From positions 55,750 to 119,749 of the forward strand of contig NZ_JANHDI010000015.1 of the NCBI RefSeq assembly GCF_024494595.1: DNA of 64,000 nt, read 5' to 3'. The notes under the pieces were generated by a model, which did not search any database, was not told where the DNA came from, and saw only the letters and a list, made by a program, of their open reading frames with translations. A program made the position numbers and the translations under genes. This DNA comes from Halobellus rarus (GTDB lineage Archaea; Halobacteriota; Halobacteria; Halobacteriales; Haloferacaceae). Positions 1 to 7,894 of this stretch are shown here, one piece after another (positions within the stretch are counted from its first letter, which is position 1; each line of letters opens with the position of its first letter).

Positions 1-107
1 GAGAGACCGACCAGGCCGAGCGGCGGCTTCCGAGCGTTCGGACGGGGAAGGATTTCCGGACCCTCGGATGGGTCGGATTTTTTTCGATGCCACGCGAAGC
101 CCCCGAT

Positions 108-962
108 ATGAGTGAGTACGCGGCCGTCGAACTCCGACGAATCCTGGTCCCGGTCGACGGAAGCGAGAGTGCGGACTCGGCGCTCGATCACGCGGTGTCC
201 CTCGCCAAAGCGGTGGGTGCCGAGATCCACCTCCTCTCGGTGGTGGATCCGTACGTGCTCTCCACGGTGGTCGAGCGCAAGGAAGTCGAAGTGGAACTCG
301 AGGGAATCGTCCAGGACGCGGCGGCCCGCGTTCGGGACGCCGACGTCGAAGCCAGTACGACAGTCGAGGTGGGCTTCCCCCACGAGGAGATCCTCGACGC
401 GGTCGCGGACGACGGAATCGACCTCGTCGTGATGGGGACGCACGGACGGAGCGGACTCCAGCGGTTCGTCCTCGGCAGCGTCGCGGAGAAGGTCGTCCGC
501 CTCTCGCCGGTACCCGTGCTCACCGTGCGAACGGATGCAACCGGAACACGCCCCTACGAGGACATCGTCGTGCCGACGGACGGAAGCGAGGCAGCCGAAC
601 CCGCCGAGCGTTTGGGCGTCGATCTGGCCGGTCAGTTCGACGCCGTCGTTCACGCGCTGTCGGTCGTCCCGAAGGGCCGCATCCGGTCGAGCGAGACGGT
701 CGCGGCTCACGAGGAGGCGGCACGGAAGGCGGTCGACCGCGTCGTCGCACGCGGGAAATCGACCGGCGTCCGGACTTCCGAGACGGTCGACCACGGCATC
801 CCGCACCGAACCATCGTGGACTACTGCGAGAACGCGGACGCCGACCTCGTGGTGCTCGGCACGCACGGCCGGACCGGCGTCGAGCGGTTCGTCCTCGGCA
901 GCGTCGCGGAGAAGGTCGTCCGCCTCTCGGAGACGCCGGTGCTCGTCGTCCCCTCCCGGTGA
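108..962 (+). CDS. Tandem-domain universal stress protein (UspA family)
   Basis: This 284-residue protein consists of two consecutive UspA folds. Each begins with a beta-strand VPVDGSE/VPTDGSE motif and ends with the nucleotide-binding signature GTHGR(S/T)G-x-x-RFVLGS followed by AEKVVR and a PVLV/PVLT strand. The two halves are clearly homologous and the C-terminal motifs are nearly identical, so this is an internal duplication. Family members bind ATP and modulate stress responses; the partner here is unknown. I chose the ATG at 108 (MSEYAAVE) because the upstream ATG at 87 adds only seven residues outside the domain. The gene stands alone 45 bp upstream of trm5 on the same strand. Family assignment is secure; the physiological role is not. 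Confidence 0.93.
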   Translation: MSEYAAVELRRILVPVDGSESADSALDHAVSLAKAVGAEIHLLSVVDPYVLSTVVERKEVEVELEGIVQDAAARVRDADVEASTTVEVGFPHEEILDAVADDGIDLVVMGTHGRSGLQRFVLGSVAEKVVRLSPVPVLTVRTDATGTRPYEDIVVPTDGSEAAEPAERLGVDLAGQFDAVVHALSVVPKGRIRSSETVAAHEEAARKAVDRVVARGKSTGVRTSETVDHGIPHRTIVDYCENADADLVVLGTHGRTGVERFVLGSVAEKVVRLSETPVLVVPSR

Positions 963-1007
963 GCCGGGAAACGTCACGCTTACTCCCGTCGCTCGCCAGC
1001 CCCGAGT

Positions 1008-2000
1008 ATGGGAGTTCCCTGCGTCCGCGTCCCGACCAGCGAGGGCGAGGCGACCCGCACGGCGCTGGCGGATCGCGACCTCGTCGACCGCGAGCACGAG
1101 ATCACGGTCGAGTCCGGCGACCTCTACATCCCCGTGGCCGACCCGGATGCGGTCCCCGAGGAATACGAGGTCGTCGACCGCGACGTCCCCGCTCGCGAGA
1201 CGCAGACGACGCCCGCGGACCTGCTGGGGTTCGAACCCTCCTACGAGCGACTCGGCGACGTCGTGATCCTCGACGAGGACGACACCCAGCGGGCGCGCCG
1301 GATCGCCGACGCCATCGTCGAGTCCGACCTCCGCGCGCGGACGGTGGTGAATCGAGCCTCGAAAGTCAAGGGCGAACTTCGGGTGCGCGAGTGGGACGTC
1401 CTGGTCGGCGAGTCGACGGAGACGGTCCACCGCGAGTACGGCTACGAGTTCGCCCTCGACATCGCGGCGGTGTACTTCTCGCCGCGGCTCGCGACCGAGC
1501 GCCACCGCGTGATCTCGCAGGTCGCGAGCGACGAGCGGGTGATCGACATGTTCGCCGGCGTCGGCCCGTTCGCGGTCCCGATGGCCGGCCGCGGCGCGGC
1601 GGTCGTCGGCTGCGATCTCAATCAGGTCGCAGTGGAGTACCTCCGCGAGAACGCCCGTCGCAACGGCGTCGAAGACCGCGTGACGGCGATCCACGGCGAC
1701 GTCCGCGACCTCGCGGAGGAGTACGCCGGCTGGGCGGATCGACTGGTGATGAACCTCCCGCACAGCGCCGGCGACTTCCTCGAGACGGCCGTCGAACTCG
1801 CGGGCGAGGAGTGCGTCCTCCACTACTACGACATCCAGCACGAGGACGACCCGTTCGGCCCGGGCGAGCGCGCCATCCGCGAGGCCGTCGCGGACGCCGA
1901 CGCCGACTACGACGTCGCGGTCGAAACCGAGCGCGTCGTGCGCTCGTACGCCCCGCACGAGTACAACGTCTGTCTCGACGTTCGCCTCACCGCACGCTGA
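1008..2000 (+). CDS. trm5: tRNA (guanine(37)-N1)-methyltransferase Trm5
   Basis: This 330-residue class I SAM methyltransferase has the archaeal Trm5 layout. A small N-terminal D1-like domain is followed by a central RNA-binding part and then a Rossmann domain with the SAM motif DMFAGVGPFAVP and acidic GCDLNQ. The NLPHSAGDF motif corresponds to the catalytic N-x-P-x loop of the family. The enzyme makes m1G37 in tRNAs, which prevents +1 frameshifting, and it also supplies the wyosine precursor. Length and motif order are normal. It is followed 55 bp later by a tRNA gene, which may be coincidental. Confidence 0.93.
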   Translation: MGVPCVRVPTSEGEATRTALADRDLVDREHEITVESGDLYIPVADPDAVPEEYEVVDRDVPARETQTTPADLLGFEPSYERLGDVVILDEDDTQRARRIADAIVESDLRARTVVNRASKVKGELRVREWDVLVGESTETVHREYGYEFALDIAAVYFSPRLATERHRVISQVASDERVIDMFAGVGPFAVPMAGRGAAVVGCDLNQVAVEYLRENARRNGVEDRVTAIHGDVRDLAEEYAGWADRLVMNLPHSAGDFLETAVELAGEECVLHYYDIQHEDDPFGPGERAIREAVADADADYDVAVETERVVRSYAPHEYNVCLDVRLTAR

Positions 2001-2055
2001 TTCGGAAGCCTTTTCTTACTCATCGCAGTACGGACGAGTGCGTCTCGACGACCGC

Positions 2056-2128
2056 GCCGGTGTAGCTCAGCTGGCAGAGCGATTCCTTCGTAAGGAATAG
2101 GCCGAGGGTTCAAATCCCTCCACCGGCT
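2056..2128 (+). tRNA. tRNA-Thr (anticodon CGT)
   Basis: A complete 73-nt cloverleaf can be drawn by eye. The acceptor stem is GCCGGTG/CACCGGC, the D stem GCTC/GAGC, the anticodon stem ATTCC/GGAAT with loop TTCGTAA (anticodon CGT, reading ACG), the variable loop AGGCC, the T stem GAGGG/CCCTC with loop TTCAAAT, and the discriminator is T. No intron is present. CCA is not encoded. Confidence 0.96.
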
Positions 2129-2137
2129 TTCTACTGC

Positions 2138-2206
2138 GAACCACGGTGAGCAGCGGAAGCCACGGAGGATTTGAACCAGGGAGGAGCTTTGCTCCGACCG
2201 TGGTTC
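2138..2206. repeat. Inverted-repeat element with T-arm complement, downstream of tRNA-Thr
   Basis: The 10-nt arms GAACCACGGT (2138-2147) and ACCGTGGTTC (2197-2206) are perfect inverted repeats, and they extend three more positions outward with one mismatch. Inside lies a second hairpin, GGAGC-TTT-GCTCC (2183-2195), and the sequence GGATTTGAACC (2167-2177). That 11-mer is the exact reverse complement of the T-arm of the tRNA 50 nt upstream (2107-2117). It could be a processing or terminator structure, a tRNA-derived remnant, or a small RNA; nothing here decides between these. Confidence 0.6.
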
Positions 2207-2266
2207 ACAATCTCTCCTACGGCTCTTTTTACTGAACGTCGTGAAAACACGGGGCCGCGCCAGTCG

Positions 2267-2437
2267 CTACGCCCCCCTCAACACCCGCGGCACGACTACC
2301 AATTCGACGACGGCGACGCCGAGGAGGAGCCACCGGGTCGTGCCCTCGAAGAACGTGAACGCGACGAACGCGATGATCAGAGCGCTCCCGATCCCCATAC
2401 CGTTGCGGACCTCCGAGCGTTCGAAGGGCGAACTCAT
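2267..2437 (-). CDS. Small two-helix membrane protein
   Basis: A 56-residue protein starting MSSPFERSEVRNG has two hydrophobic segments, roughly residues 14-32 and 36-52, separated by a short polar turn. I chose the internal ATG at 2437 rather than 2464 because the extra residues are not hydrophobic and the internal start gives a typical small-membrane-protein N terminus. The gene ends 89 bp upstream of the amylase-like gene start-side neighbour region and shares no operon. No function can be assigned. Its codon use (strong third-position GC) and coherent hydrophobic pattern support it as a real gene. Confidence 0.55.
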   Translation of the reverse strand: MSSPFERSEVRNGMGIGSALIIAFVAFTFFEGTTRWLLLGVAVVELVVVPRVLRGA

Positions 2438-2526
2438 ACCAGAAACAGCGTGCGCAGCGGACAAAGTCGTTCGGCCGGGGGGCGACCGCTCTCAAACGAG
2501 GTATTCCCGCGTCCCGTAGCCGTCCG

Positions 2527-5019
2527 TTACCGCTCCTTCGAGGCCCGCCGAACGGCGGGCGTCTCGTCGAGCGACCCTTCGACCTCGAAGACGCCGACCG
2601 TTCCGACGGCCGCGGTCGACCCGTGCCCGTCCCGTTCGCCGTCGCCTCCGAGCGGGTTCGTCGCGTCGACGCCGGCTAACAGATTCGTCGCGTCGACGCT
2701 GTCGGGGAGGTCGACCAGGATCGGTTCGGCCTCGAAGTTGAGCACGACGAGCACTCGTTCGGGGTCGGCGTCGTCGGGGTCGCTCGCGTCCCGGACGAAG
2801 AGCGTCGCGGCCGCGTCAGTCGGCCGGTCGAGCGGTTCGATCCCGGCATCGGTGTGAAGCGCGTCGAGGTCGTGGTAGCGACCGATCAGGCGCTCGTAGA
2901 ACGCCAAGTGGTCCTCGTCGTAGTCGTTCCAGTTCATAAACGCCCGCTGTCGGCCGCCGGGGCGGACGTCGGCCGCGGGATCGACGTCGCCACTCGGTTT
3001 CAGGCCGCGGTCGTCGGCGTCGTCGCCTTCGTCCACGCGTCCCGTCCCGTAGCGGCTGATCGCCCGCTCCGCGCCGTAGTAGACGGTCGGGATTCCCGGG
3101 AGCGTCACGGCGGCAGCGAAGCACGCCCGTTGGAGCGCGGCAGCGCGCTCCCACGCAGACTCCGTGAGGTCGTCGTGGTCGGGATCCAGCGGATCGACCG
3201 CGGCGGCGTTGAGCAGGCGGTGTTCGTCGTGGTTCTCGATGCTGTTGAGAAGCAGAGAGTAGTCCGGGTGGCCCTGCTCCCGGCGGTCGAGGACGGCCTC
3301 GACGAGGTCCTGTGGGTGCGGGCTGTCGGTGGAGTCGAGGTGTGATCTGCGGGCGGCCTCGAACGCGGTCTCGCCCCCGTTATCGTCCGTCCCCACCGAG
3401 CGCGAGCGAGCGACGTCCCGAGCGGCGTCGGTGAACCCGGTCGTGTCGCAATGCACGTCGAACTCCGACGCCGAGAAGGCCGGATCGTTCGGGATCGCCT
3501 CGTCGAGCAGGACGAACTCGCCGTCGTTCGCCCTGACCAGCTCCCGGAGTTCCTTCCAGAATCCGTGCTGGACGCCGAAGGCGATGTCGCACCGGAAGCC
3601 GTCGACGCCGACCTCGCGGGACCAGAAGTCCGCGACTGTGAGCACGTACTCCCGCAGCGCGACGTTGTCGTAGTTCCAGTTCGGCATCCATCGACTGCCC
3701 GCGAAACCGGTCGAACGGGGGGCCGCTTCGAGGGTCGTGCCGTCGGGGGCCAATCGGGGAACGTCCGCGCGGTCCCACCAGTCGAACGTGCGGGCGTCCT
3801 CGTTCCACTGCAGGATCCGGAACCCGTCGAGATCGCCGTCGTCCGGGATCGTTCCGGTCGACCACGCGATCGACGACGCGAACTCGTCGATTCCGAGCCC
3901 CGCGTGACTGACCACCAGATCGAAGACGACTCTGATTCCTCGCTCGTGGCAGGCCTCGACGAACTCGCCGTAGGCGTCGAGCGGATCTGTCCCCGGGGGC
4001 ACGAGGTCGGGCGCGATGTCGAAGTAGTCGGTCGTTCCGTACCCGTGCGGGCCGCCGGGCGGGTACTCCCGCGTCGGACTCACCGCGGGGACGACCGGCG
4101 TGAGCCAGACGACGTCGACGCCGAGTCGCGAGAGGTACTCTACCCCCCGCGCCCCGGTCGATTCGTCGCCCTCGATCAGCGTCTCGAACGTCGTCTCACC
4201 GCGCGTTCCGGCCCACGAACGCGGGAAGATCTGGTACAGGACCGCGTCCCGAAGCCACTCCGGAGGCCGGTTCGGACGTTCGACCGCCCCGTCGGGCGAC
4301 AGTTCGAGCACGTCCTGGACGCTCGCGCAACGGCCGTCGTACGCCGCCGCGTGGATTCGACCCCGTTCGCCGTCGAGGGCGTCGAGCGAGACCGTCGCGG
4401 ACCGGCCGTCCGCCGCGGTTTCGATCGAGTCGTCCGCGAGCGGGTCGCGGTCGTCCGCCAGGAAGACCACGACCGGAGCCTCGATCGCCACGCCGCTCTC
4501 CGGGGCGAGCGCGGCGTTCGATTCGACGTGAAACTGCTCGGTCGACGAATCGAACCGCCCATCGAGCTCCAGCCGCGGCCGCGATCCGGTGGTTTCGCGT
4601 TCGGGAAACGCGAAGACGGTCAGTTCGTGGACGCCGTCCGGCGCGTCGAGCGCGAGGACGTACTCTCCGGGAACGTCGGCTTCGAACTCGGCGACGTGGT
4701 CGAGGCCGTGATCGTACCTGGGTAGCGTCGTCGACGTGGCGAAAGACAGCACGTCGCCGTCGCTTCCGGCGGGAGTGGAGACGACGTCCCACTCGAAGTC
4801 GTCCCGGGCGTACGGTTCGGGGGTTCGTCGCGGTTCCGGGACGCGCGGTGCGAGGCCGTCCCGATCGGTCGGTCCGGCCGCGACCTCGACGCCCGTCCCG
4901 GTGGTGTCGGCCCCGAGGACGAAGATCGGATCGCGGAGCGGTTCCCCGACGTGGACGAACCGCGGCGGGCCGGGGTGGTGGGAATCGACGGGCGTCCGCG
5001 GGTGGAAGTCGTGAGTCAT
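2527..5019 (-). CDS. Alpha-amylase family (GH13) glycoside hydrolase
   Basis: This protein of about 829 residues acts on alpha-glucans or short maltodextrins. All GH13 signatures are visible. Region I is DLVVSHAG, a variant of D-x-V-x-N-H. Region II is GFRCDIAFG with the nucleophile Asp near residue 477, region III is LLDEAIPN with the acid/base Glu near 505, and region IV is SIENHDEH with the transition-state Asp near 597. An N-terminal approximately 270-residue beta-rich region precedes the barrel, as in neopullulanase or cyclomaltodextrinase-like enzymes. There is no signal peptide, so it is probably cytoplasmic. I chose the ATG at 5019 because the 37 residues upstream are low-complexity and carry no domain. 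It is divergent from the prenyltransferase gene. Exact substrate is unknown. Confidence 0.85.
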   Translation of the reverse strand: MTHDFHPRTPVDSHHPGPPRFVHVGEPLRDPIFVLGADTTGTGVEVAAGPTDRDGLAPRVPEPRRTPEPYARDDFEWDVVSTPAGSDGDVLSFATSTTLPRYDHGLDHVAEFEADVPGEYVLALDAPDGVHELTVFAFPERETTGSRPRLELDGRFDSSTEQFHVESNAALAPESGVAIEAPVVVFLADDRDPLADDSIETAADGRSATVSLDALDGERGRIHAAAYDGRCASVQDVLELSPDGAVERPNRPPEWLRDAVLYQIFPRSWAGTRGETTFETLIEGDESTGARGVEYLSRLGVDVVWLTPVVPAVSPTREYPPGGPHGYGTTDYFDIAPDLVPPGTDPLDAYGEFVEACHERGIRVVFDLVVSHAGLGIDEFASSIAWSTGTIPDDGDLDGFRILQWNEDARTFDWWDRADVPRLAPDGTTLEAAPRSTGFAGSRWMPNWNYDNVALREYVLTVADFWSREVGVDGFRCDIAFGVQHGFWKELRELVRANDGEFVLLDEAIPNDPAFSASEFDVHCDTTGFTDAARDVARSRSVGTDDNGGETAFEAARRSHLDSTDSPHPQDLVEAVLDRREQGHPDYSLLLNSIENHDEHRLLNAAAVDPLDPDHDDLTESAWERAAALQRACFAAAVTLPGIPTVYYGAERAISRYGTGRVDEGDDADDRGLKPSGDVDPAADVRPGGRQRAFMNWNDYDEDHLAFYERLIGRYHDLDALHTDAGIEPLDRPTDAAATLFVRDASDPDDADPERVLVVLNFEAEPILVDLPDSVDATNLLAGVDATNPLGGDGERDGHGSTAAVGTVGVFEVEGSLDETPAVRRASKER

Positions 5020-5221
5020 CGGTCTGGAAACCGCCGGGGAAGCGTCGCGAGCGGTGGAATCCGCCTCGGCCGTCGCGAGCGGTGGGTCTGCCGACGCCCG
5101 GGATCTCGTTGCGTCTGCTACCACCGACATCGGCCTAAGGATTGGGGCGCAGCGAACGGCGGAGGGGAGAGTGCGGTCCAGTCCGCGTCCTTTATCTCGA
5201 AGCCGCGGTCACCGGACAGGT

Positions 5222-6091
5222 ATGGCCACATCCGGTCCGGACCGAGCGACCGTTCGCGGGCTGCTCGAACTCACGCGTCCCGGGAACGCGGTCGCCGCGG
5301 GCGTGCTCACGTTCACCGGCGCGTTCGTCGCCGCCGGCGTCGGTTCGGACCCGATCGCGGTCGTCGCTGCCGTGGCGGCGACGGTCTTCGCGACCGCCGC
5401 GGGCAACGCGGTCAACGACTACTTCGACCGCGACATCGATCGGATCAACCGCCCCGACAGGCCGATCCCTCGCGGGGCGGTCTCCGCCCGCGGGGCGCTC
5501 GCGTTCAGCGTCGCGCTGTTCCTCGGTGCCGTCGTCGCCGCGCTGGCCCTGCCGCTCCTGGCGATCGCCATCGCCGTGGTGAACCTCCTCGCGCTCGTCG
5601 CGTACACGGAGGTTTTCAAGGGACTACCGGGCGTCGGAAACGCGGTCGTCGCGTATCTGACCGGATCGACGTTCCTCTTCGGTGCCGCGGCGGTCGCCCG
5701 ACTCGCGGACCCCGCCGTTCTGGTGTTGTTCGCGCTCGCCGCGCTGGCGACGCTGACGCGCGAGATCGTCAAGGACGTCGAGGACGTCTCGGGCGACCGC
5801 GAGGAGGGCCTCAGAACCCTTCCGATCGTCGCCGGCGAGCGGGCGGCGCTGCGAGCCGGTGCCGTCGTGATGGGCGTCGCCGTGGTCGCGAGCGCCGTCC
5901 CGTTTCTGATGGGAACTCTCGGGATCGTCTATCTGCTGCTCGTGCTCCCGGCGGACGGCGTGATGCTCGCGGCGGTTCGGGCGTCGTTTTCGACGCCGTC
6001 GGTCGCTCAGCGGCGACTGAAACGCGGGATGTTCCTGGCCGCGGCCGCGTTCGTCGCCGGACGCGCCGTCGAGATCGTCGGAATCCTGTGA
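5222..6091 (+). CDS. ubiA: (S)-2,3-di-O-geranylgeranylglyceryl phosphate synthase (UbiA family)
   Basis: This 289-residue polytopic membrane prenyltransferase transfers a second geranylgeranyl chain to geranylgeranylglyceryl phosphate, a committed step of archaeal ether-lipid synthesis. The first Asp-rich motif is NDYFDRDIDRINRPDRP and the second is DVEDVSGDREEG, both intact, with about eight or nine hydrophobic helices. The ATG at 5222 gives the expected N-terminal LLELTRPGNA and lies just downstream of the AT-rich stretch CCTTTATCTC. Length is standard. It is monocistronic and divergent from the GH13 gene. Confidence 0.9.
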   Translation: MATSGPDRATVRGLLELTRPGNAVAAGVLTFTGAFVAAGVGSDPIAVVAAVAATVFATAAGNAVNDYFDRDIDRINRPDRPIPRGAVSARGALAFSVALFLGAVVAALALPLLAIAIAVVNLLALVAYTEVFKGLPGVGNAVVAYLTGSTFLFGAAAVARLADPAVLVLFALAALATLTREIVKDVEDVSGDREEGLRTLPIVAGERAALRAGAVVMGVAVVASAVPFLMGTLGIVYLLLVLPADGVMLAAVRASFSTPSVAQRRLKRGMFLAAAAFVAGRAVEIVGIL

Positions 6092-6250
6092 GTATCGACG
6101 CTGAGTGCGTCGCCGAACAGACACCTCACGGCCTGGTTTGGGGCAGAAACCGTCCGGCGGGAACGTGGATCCGGTAGCGGAGTTTCTCGCGAGGAAACCC
6201 ACCACAATCAAAAAGAATATTATGTGCACCCAGTATGGTATACTCGTCAA

Positions 6251-6331
6251 ATGACTCCCGGCGAGTCGATCCATCGAACGACCACTGTCGCTCCTGCAGC
6301 CGGCTCGACGCCGAGGAACCCGGATGTATGA
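6251..6331 (+). CDS. Candidate 26-residue leader ORF overlapping the RAD55-like gene
   Basis: An ATG at 6251 opens a 26-codon ORF (MTPGESIHRTTVAPAAG...) whose TGA at 6329-6331 overlaps the start of the downstream ATPase gene by 8 nt. The AT-rich box ATATTATG at 6217-6224 is about 30 nt upstream of this ATG, the normal spacing for a leaderless haloarchaeal start. The downstream ATG at 6324 has no such box. Translation could therefore start here and couple to the ATPase. The peptide itself has no recognisable motif and is not acidic, so it may be regulatory or simply spurious. Confidence 0.35.
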   Translation: MTPGESIHRTTTVAPAAGSTPRNPDV

Positions 6332-6935
6332 CCTCGGCCCGGACCTCGACAGAGAGGTCCCTCCGGGGACGAACATCCTGGTGAGCGGGCCGCCGCTGTC
6401 GGGGAAACGGTCCCTCTGTCTGGACATCCTGGCCTCGGGAACCGACCAAGACGAGGGTGCGATCATCGTCACCACGAAGGACGGAGCCGATCGCGTGCTG
6501 AACGACTTCGCGAAGCGGACCGCGTACGAAGACCGGCCGGTAGCCGTCGTCGACTGCGTCACACGCCAGCAAGGCGTCGGCGACGTCCGCGACGACGACC
6601 GGATCAAATACACCTCTTCACCGGTGGATATGACGGGGATCGGGATCAAACTCTCTGAGTTCCTGCAGGCCTTCTACCAGGATCGCGGCATCGAGCGGAA
6701 CCGCGTGATGTTGCACTCGCTGTCGACGCTTCTGATGTACGCGGACCTGCAGACGGTGTTCCGCTTCCTCCACGTGTTCACCGGCCGGATCCAGAGCGTC
6801 GACGGCCTCGGCGTGTTCGCCATCGACGCGAGCGCCCACGACGACCAGACGATGAACACGCTGAAACAGCTGTTCGACGGCATCGTCACGACCTACGAGG
6901 ACGGCGAACCGTCGGTTCGGCTGGCGGGCGACTGA
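6324..6935 (+). CDS. RAD55/KaiC-like RecA-superfamily ATPase
   Basis: This 203-residue single-domain P-loop protein has the Walker A-like motif VSGPPLSGKRSL near residues 20-31. It is followed by strands typical of the KaiC/RAD55 group (AIIVTTKDGADRVL; VAVVDCVTRQQG) and a Walker-B-like hydrophobic strand RVMLHSLSTLLMY near residue 130. Haloarchaea carry many such proteins, often with sensory or gene-regulation partners rather than in recombination. No DNA-binding domain is fused. The start may be translationally coupled to the 26-codon leader ORF. Function beyond ATP binding is unknown. Confidence 0.8.
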   Translation: MYDLGPDLDREVPPGTNILVSGPPLSGKRSLCLDILASGTDQDEGAIIVTTKDGADRVLNDFAKRTAYEDRPVAVVDCVTRQQGVGDVRDDDRIKYTSSPVDMTGIGIKLSEFLQAFYQDRGIERNRVMLHSLSTLLMYADLQTVFRFLHVFTGRIQSVDGLGVFAIDASAHDDQTMNTLKQLFDGIVTTYEDGEPSVRLAGD

Positions 6936-7014
6936 CGGTTCCGACGCCGCAGTGGCCCGGTTCCGACCACCGAGAACCAGAAGCTATTTTCGGCGTAATT
7001 CCGTCGAGACCGGT

Positions 7015-7230
7015 ATGTCCTCCACCGTGCTACTTCAAGGTGCCGTCGGGGCGGTCGGCGTGGCGATCGGACTCCTCTTTCTGCTCGTCGGGATCGCGAT
7101 GATCGTGTGGACGTACACCGACGCGAAGAAGAACAGCACGCACCCCGCGTTCCTCTGGGCAGTCGTCGTCTTTCTGGCCCCGATTTTGGGACTCCTCCTG
7201 TACGTGCTGCTCGGTCGGAACGCCAGATAA
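7015..7230 (+). CDS. Small PLD-nuclease N-terminal (PLDNc)-like membrane protein
   Basis: A 71-residue protein starting MSSTVLLQG has two transmembrane helices, about residues 5-31 and 44-67. They are joined by the cytoplasmic loop WTYTDAKKNSTHPAFLW, and the chain ends with the family motif LAPILGLLLYVLLGR. This is the short module that precedes phospholipase D domains in cardiolipin synthases, here free-standing. The internal ATG at 7015 is preferred because the upstream extension is basic and non-hydrophobic. The role is unknown; stand-alone versions are common in haloarchaea. Confidence 0.75.
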   Translation: MSSTVLLQGAVGAVGVAIGLLFLLVGIAMIVWTYTDAKKNSTHPAFLWAVVVFLAPILGLLLYVLLGRNAR

Positions 7231-7367
7231 CGTCGCCGGGCGACCACGAAAAACGGCGATCCGTTCGTCGGAACGATCGGCTGACGACGCGTCTGCGCCC
7301 CCCGAGGCGTGCGCCCTGTCCCCACTGCCGCAGCAGTATTTTACGTTTGCCGGACATCCGCTCAAGT

Positions 7368-7796
7368 ATGGCGATTACTGACGACGACGACCTCCGAGCG
7401 GTACTGGACGCCGAGACTGTCGCGGTTGTCGGCTGCTCGACCACGGCCGGGAAGGCCGCCCACGACATCCCCGCATACCTCCAGCGCAACGGGTATCGGA
7501 TCGTCCCGGTGAACCCCTTCGCCGACGAGATCCTCGGCGAGACCGCCTACGACTCGCTCGCGGGCGTGCCCGAGGACGTCGAGATCGATATCGTCGACGT
7601 GTTCAGGCCGAGCGACGAAGCCGGTGGGATCGTCGACGAGGCGATCGAGCGACACGGATCCGTCGGCGACGTCGATTCGGTGTGGCTCCAACTCGGCATC
7701 ACCGACGACGAGGCCGGCGAACGGGCGGCGGACGCGGATCTCAAGTTCGTCCAGGACAAGTGTATGAAAGTCGAGCACGCACGTCTCGCGGAGTAG
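7368..7796 (+). CDS. CoA-binding protein (YccU-type Rossmann fold)
   Basis: This 142-residue protein consists of one CoA-binding domain. The glycine-rich turn VGCSTTAGKAAHDIP is followed by the strand YRIVPVNPF, and the C-terminal half contains VDVFRPSDEA, SVWLQLGI and FVQDKCMKVEH. It matches the small free-standing CoA_binding_2 proteins whose substrate is unknown. The ATG at 7368 is adopted because it places the domain at the N terminus; the longer reading frame upstream overlaps the PLDNc-like gene and lacks domain character. It is convergent with the flavin oxidase gene. Confidence 0.85.
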   Translation: MAITDDDDLRAVLDAETVAVVGCSTTAGKAAHDIPAYLQRNGYRIVPVNPFADEILGETAYDSLAGVPEDVEIDIVDVFRPSDEAGGIVDEAIERHGSVGDVDSVWLQLGITDDEAGERAADADLKFVQDKCMKVEHARLAE

Positions 7797-7809
7797 GTTT
7801 CGGTCCCGA

Positions 7810-7871
7810 CATCAGTTATAGGGTCGCAAGGAGAAAACTACATCAGTTATAGAGTCTCAAGGAGAAAACTC
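7810..7871. repeat. Two-copy 31-bp tandem direct repeat between convergent genes
   Basis: Two adjacent 31-bp units (7810-7840 and 7841-7871) share the core CATCAGTTATAG-G/A-GTC and CAAGGAGAAAACT, with three or four substitutions between them. They lie between the stop codons of the CoA-binding protein and the flavin oxidase. They are markedly AT-richer than the flanks. Possible roles are a bidirectional terminator region, a protein-binding site, or a slipped-strand duplication scar. Confidence 0.8.
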
Positions 7872-7894
7872 ACAGCATCAGCCGTGGGAGAACG

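Noticed and set aside
3451..4725. A 424-residue plus-strand frame opposite the GH13 gene
   Set aside because: No domain and low-complexity composition; GH13 signatures are on the other strand.
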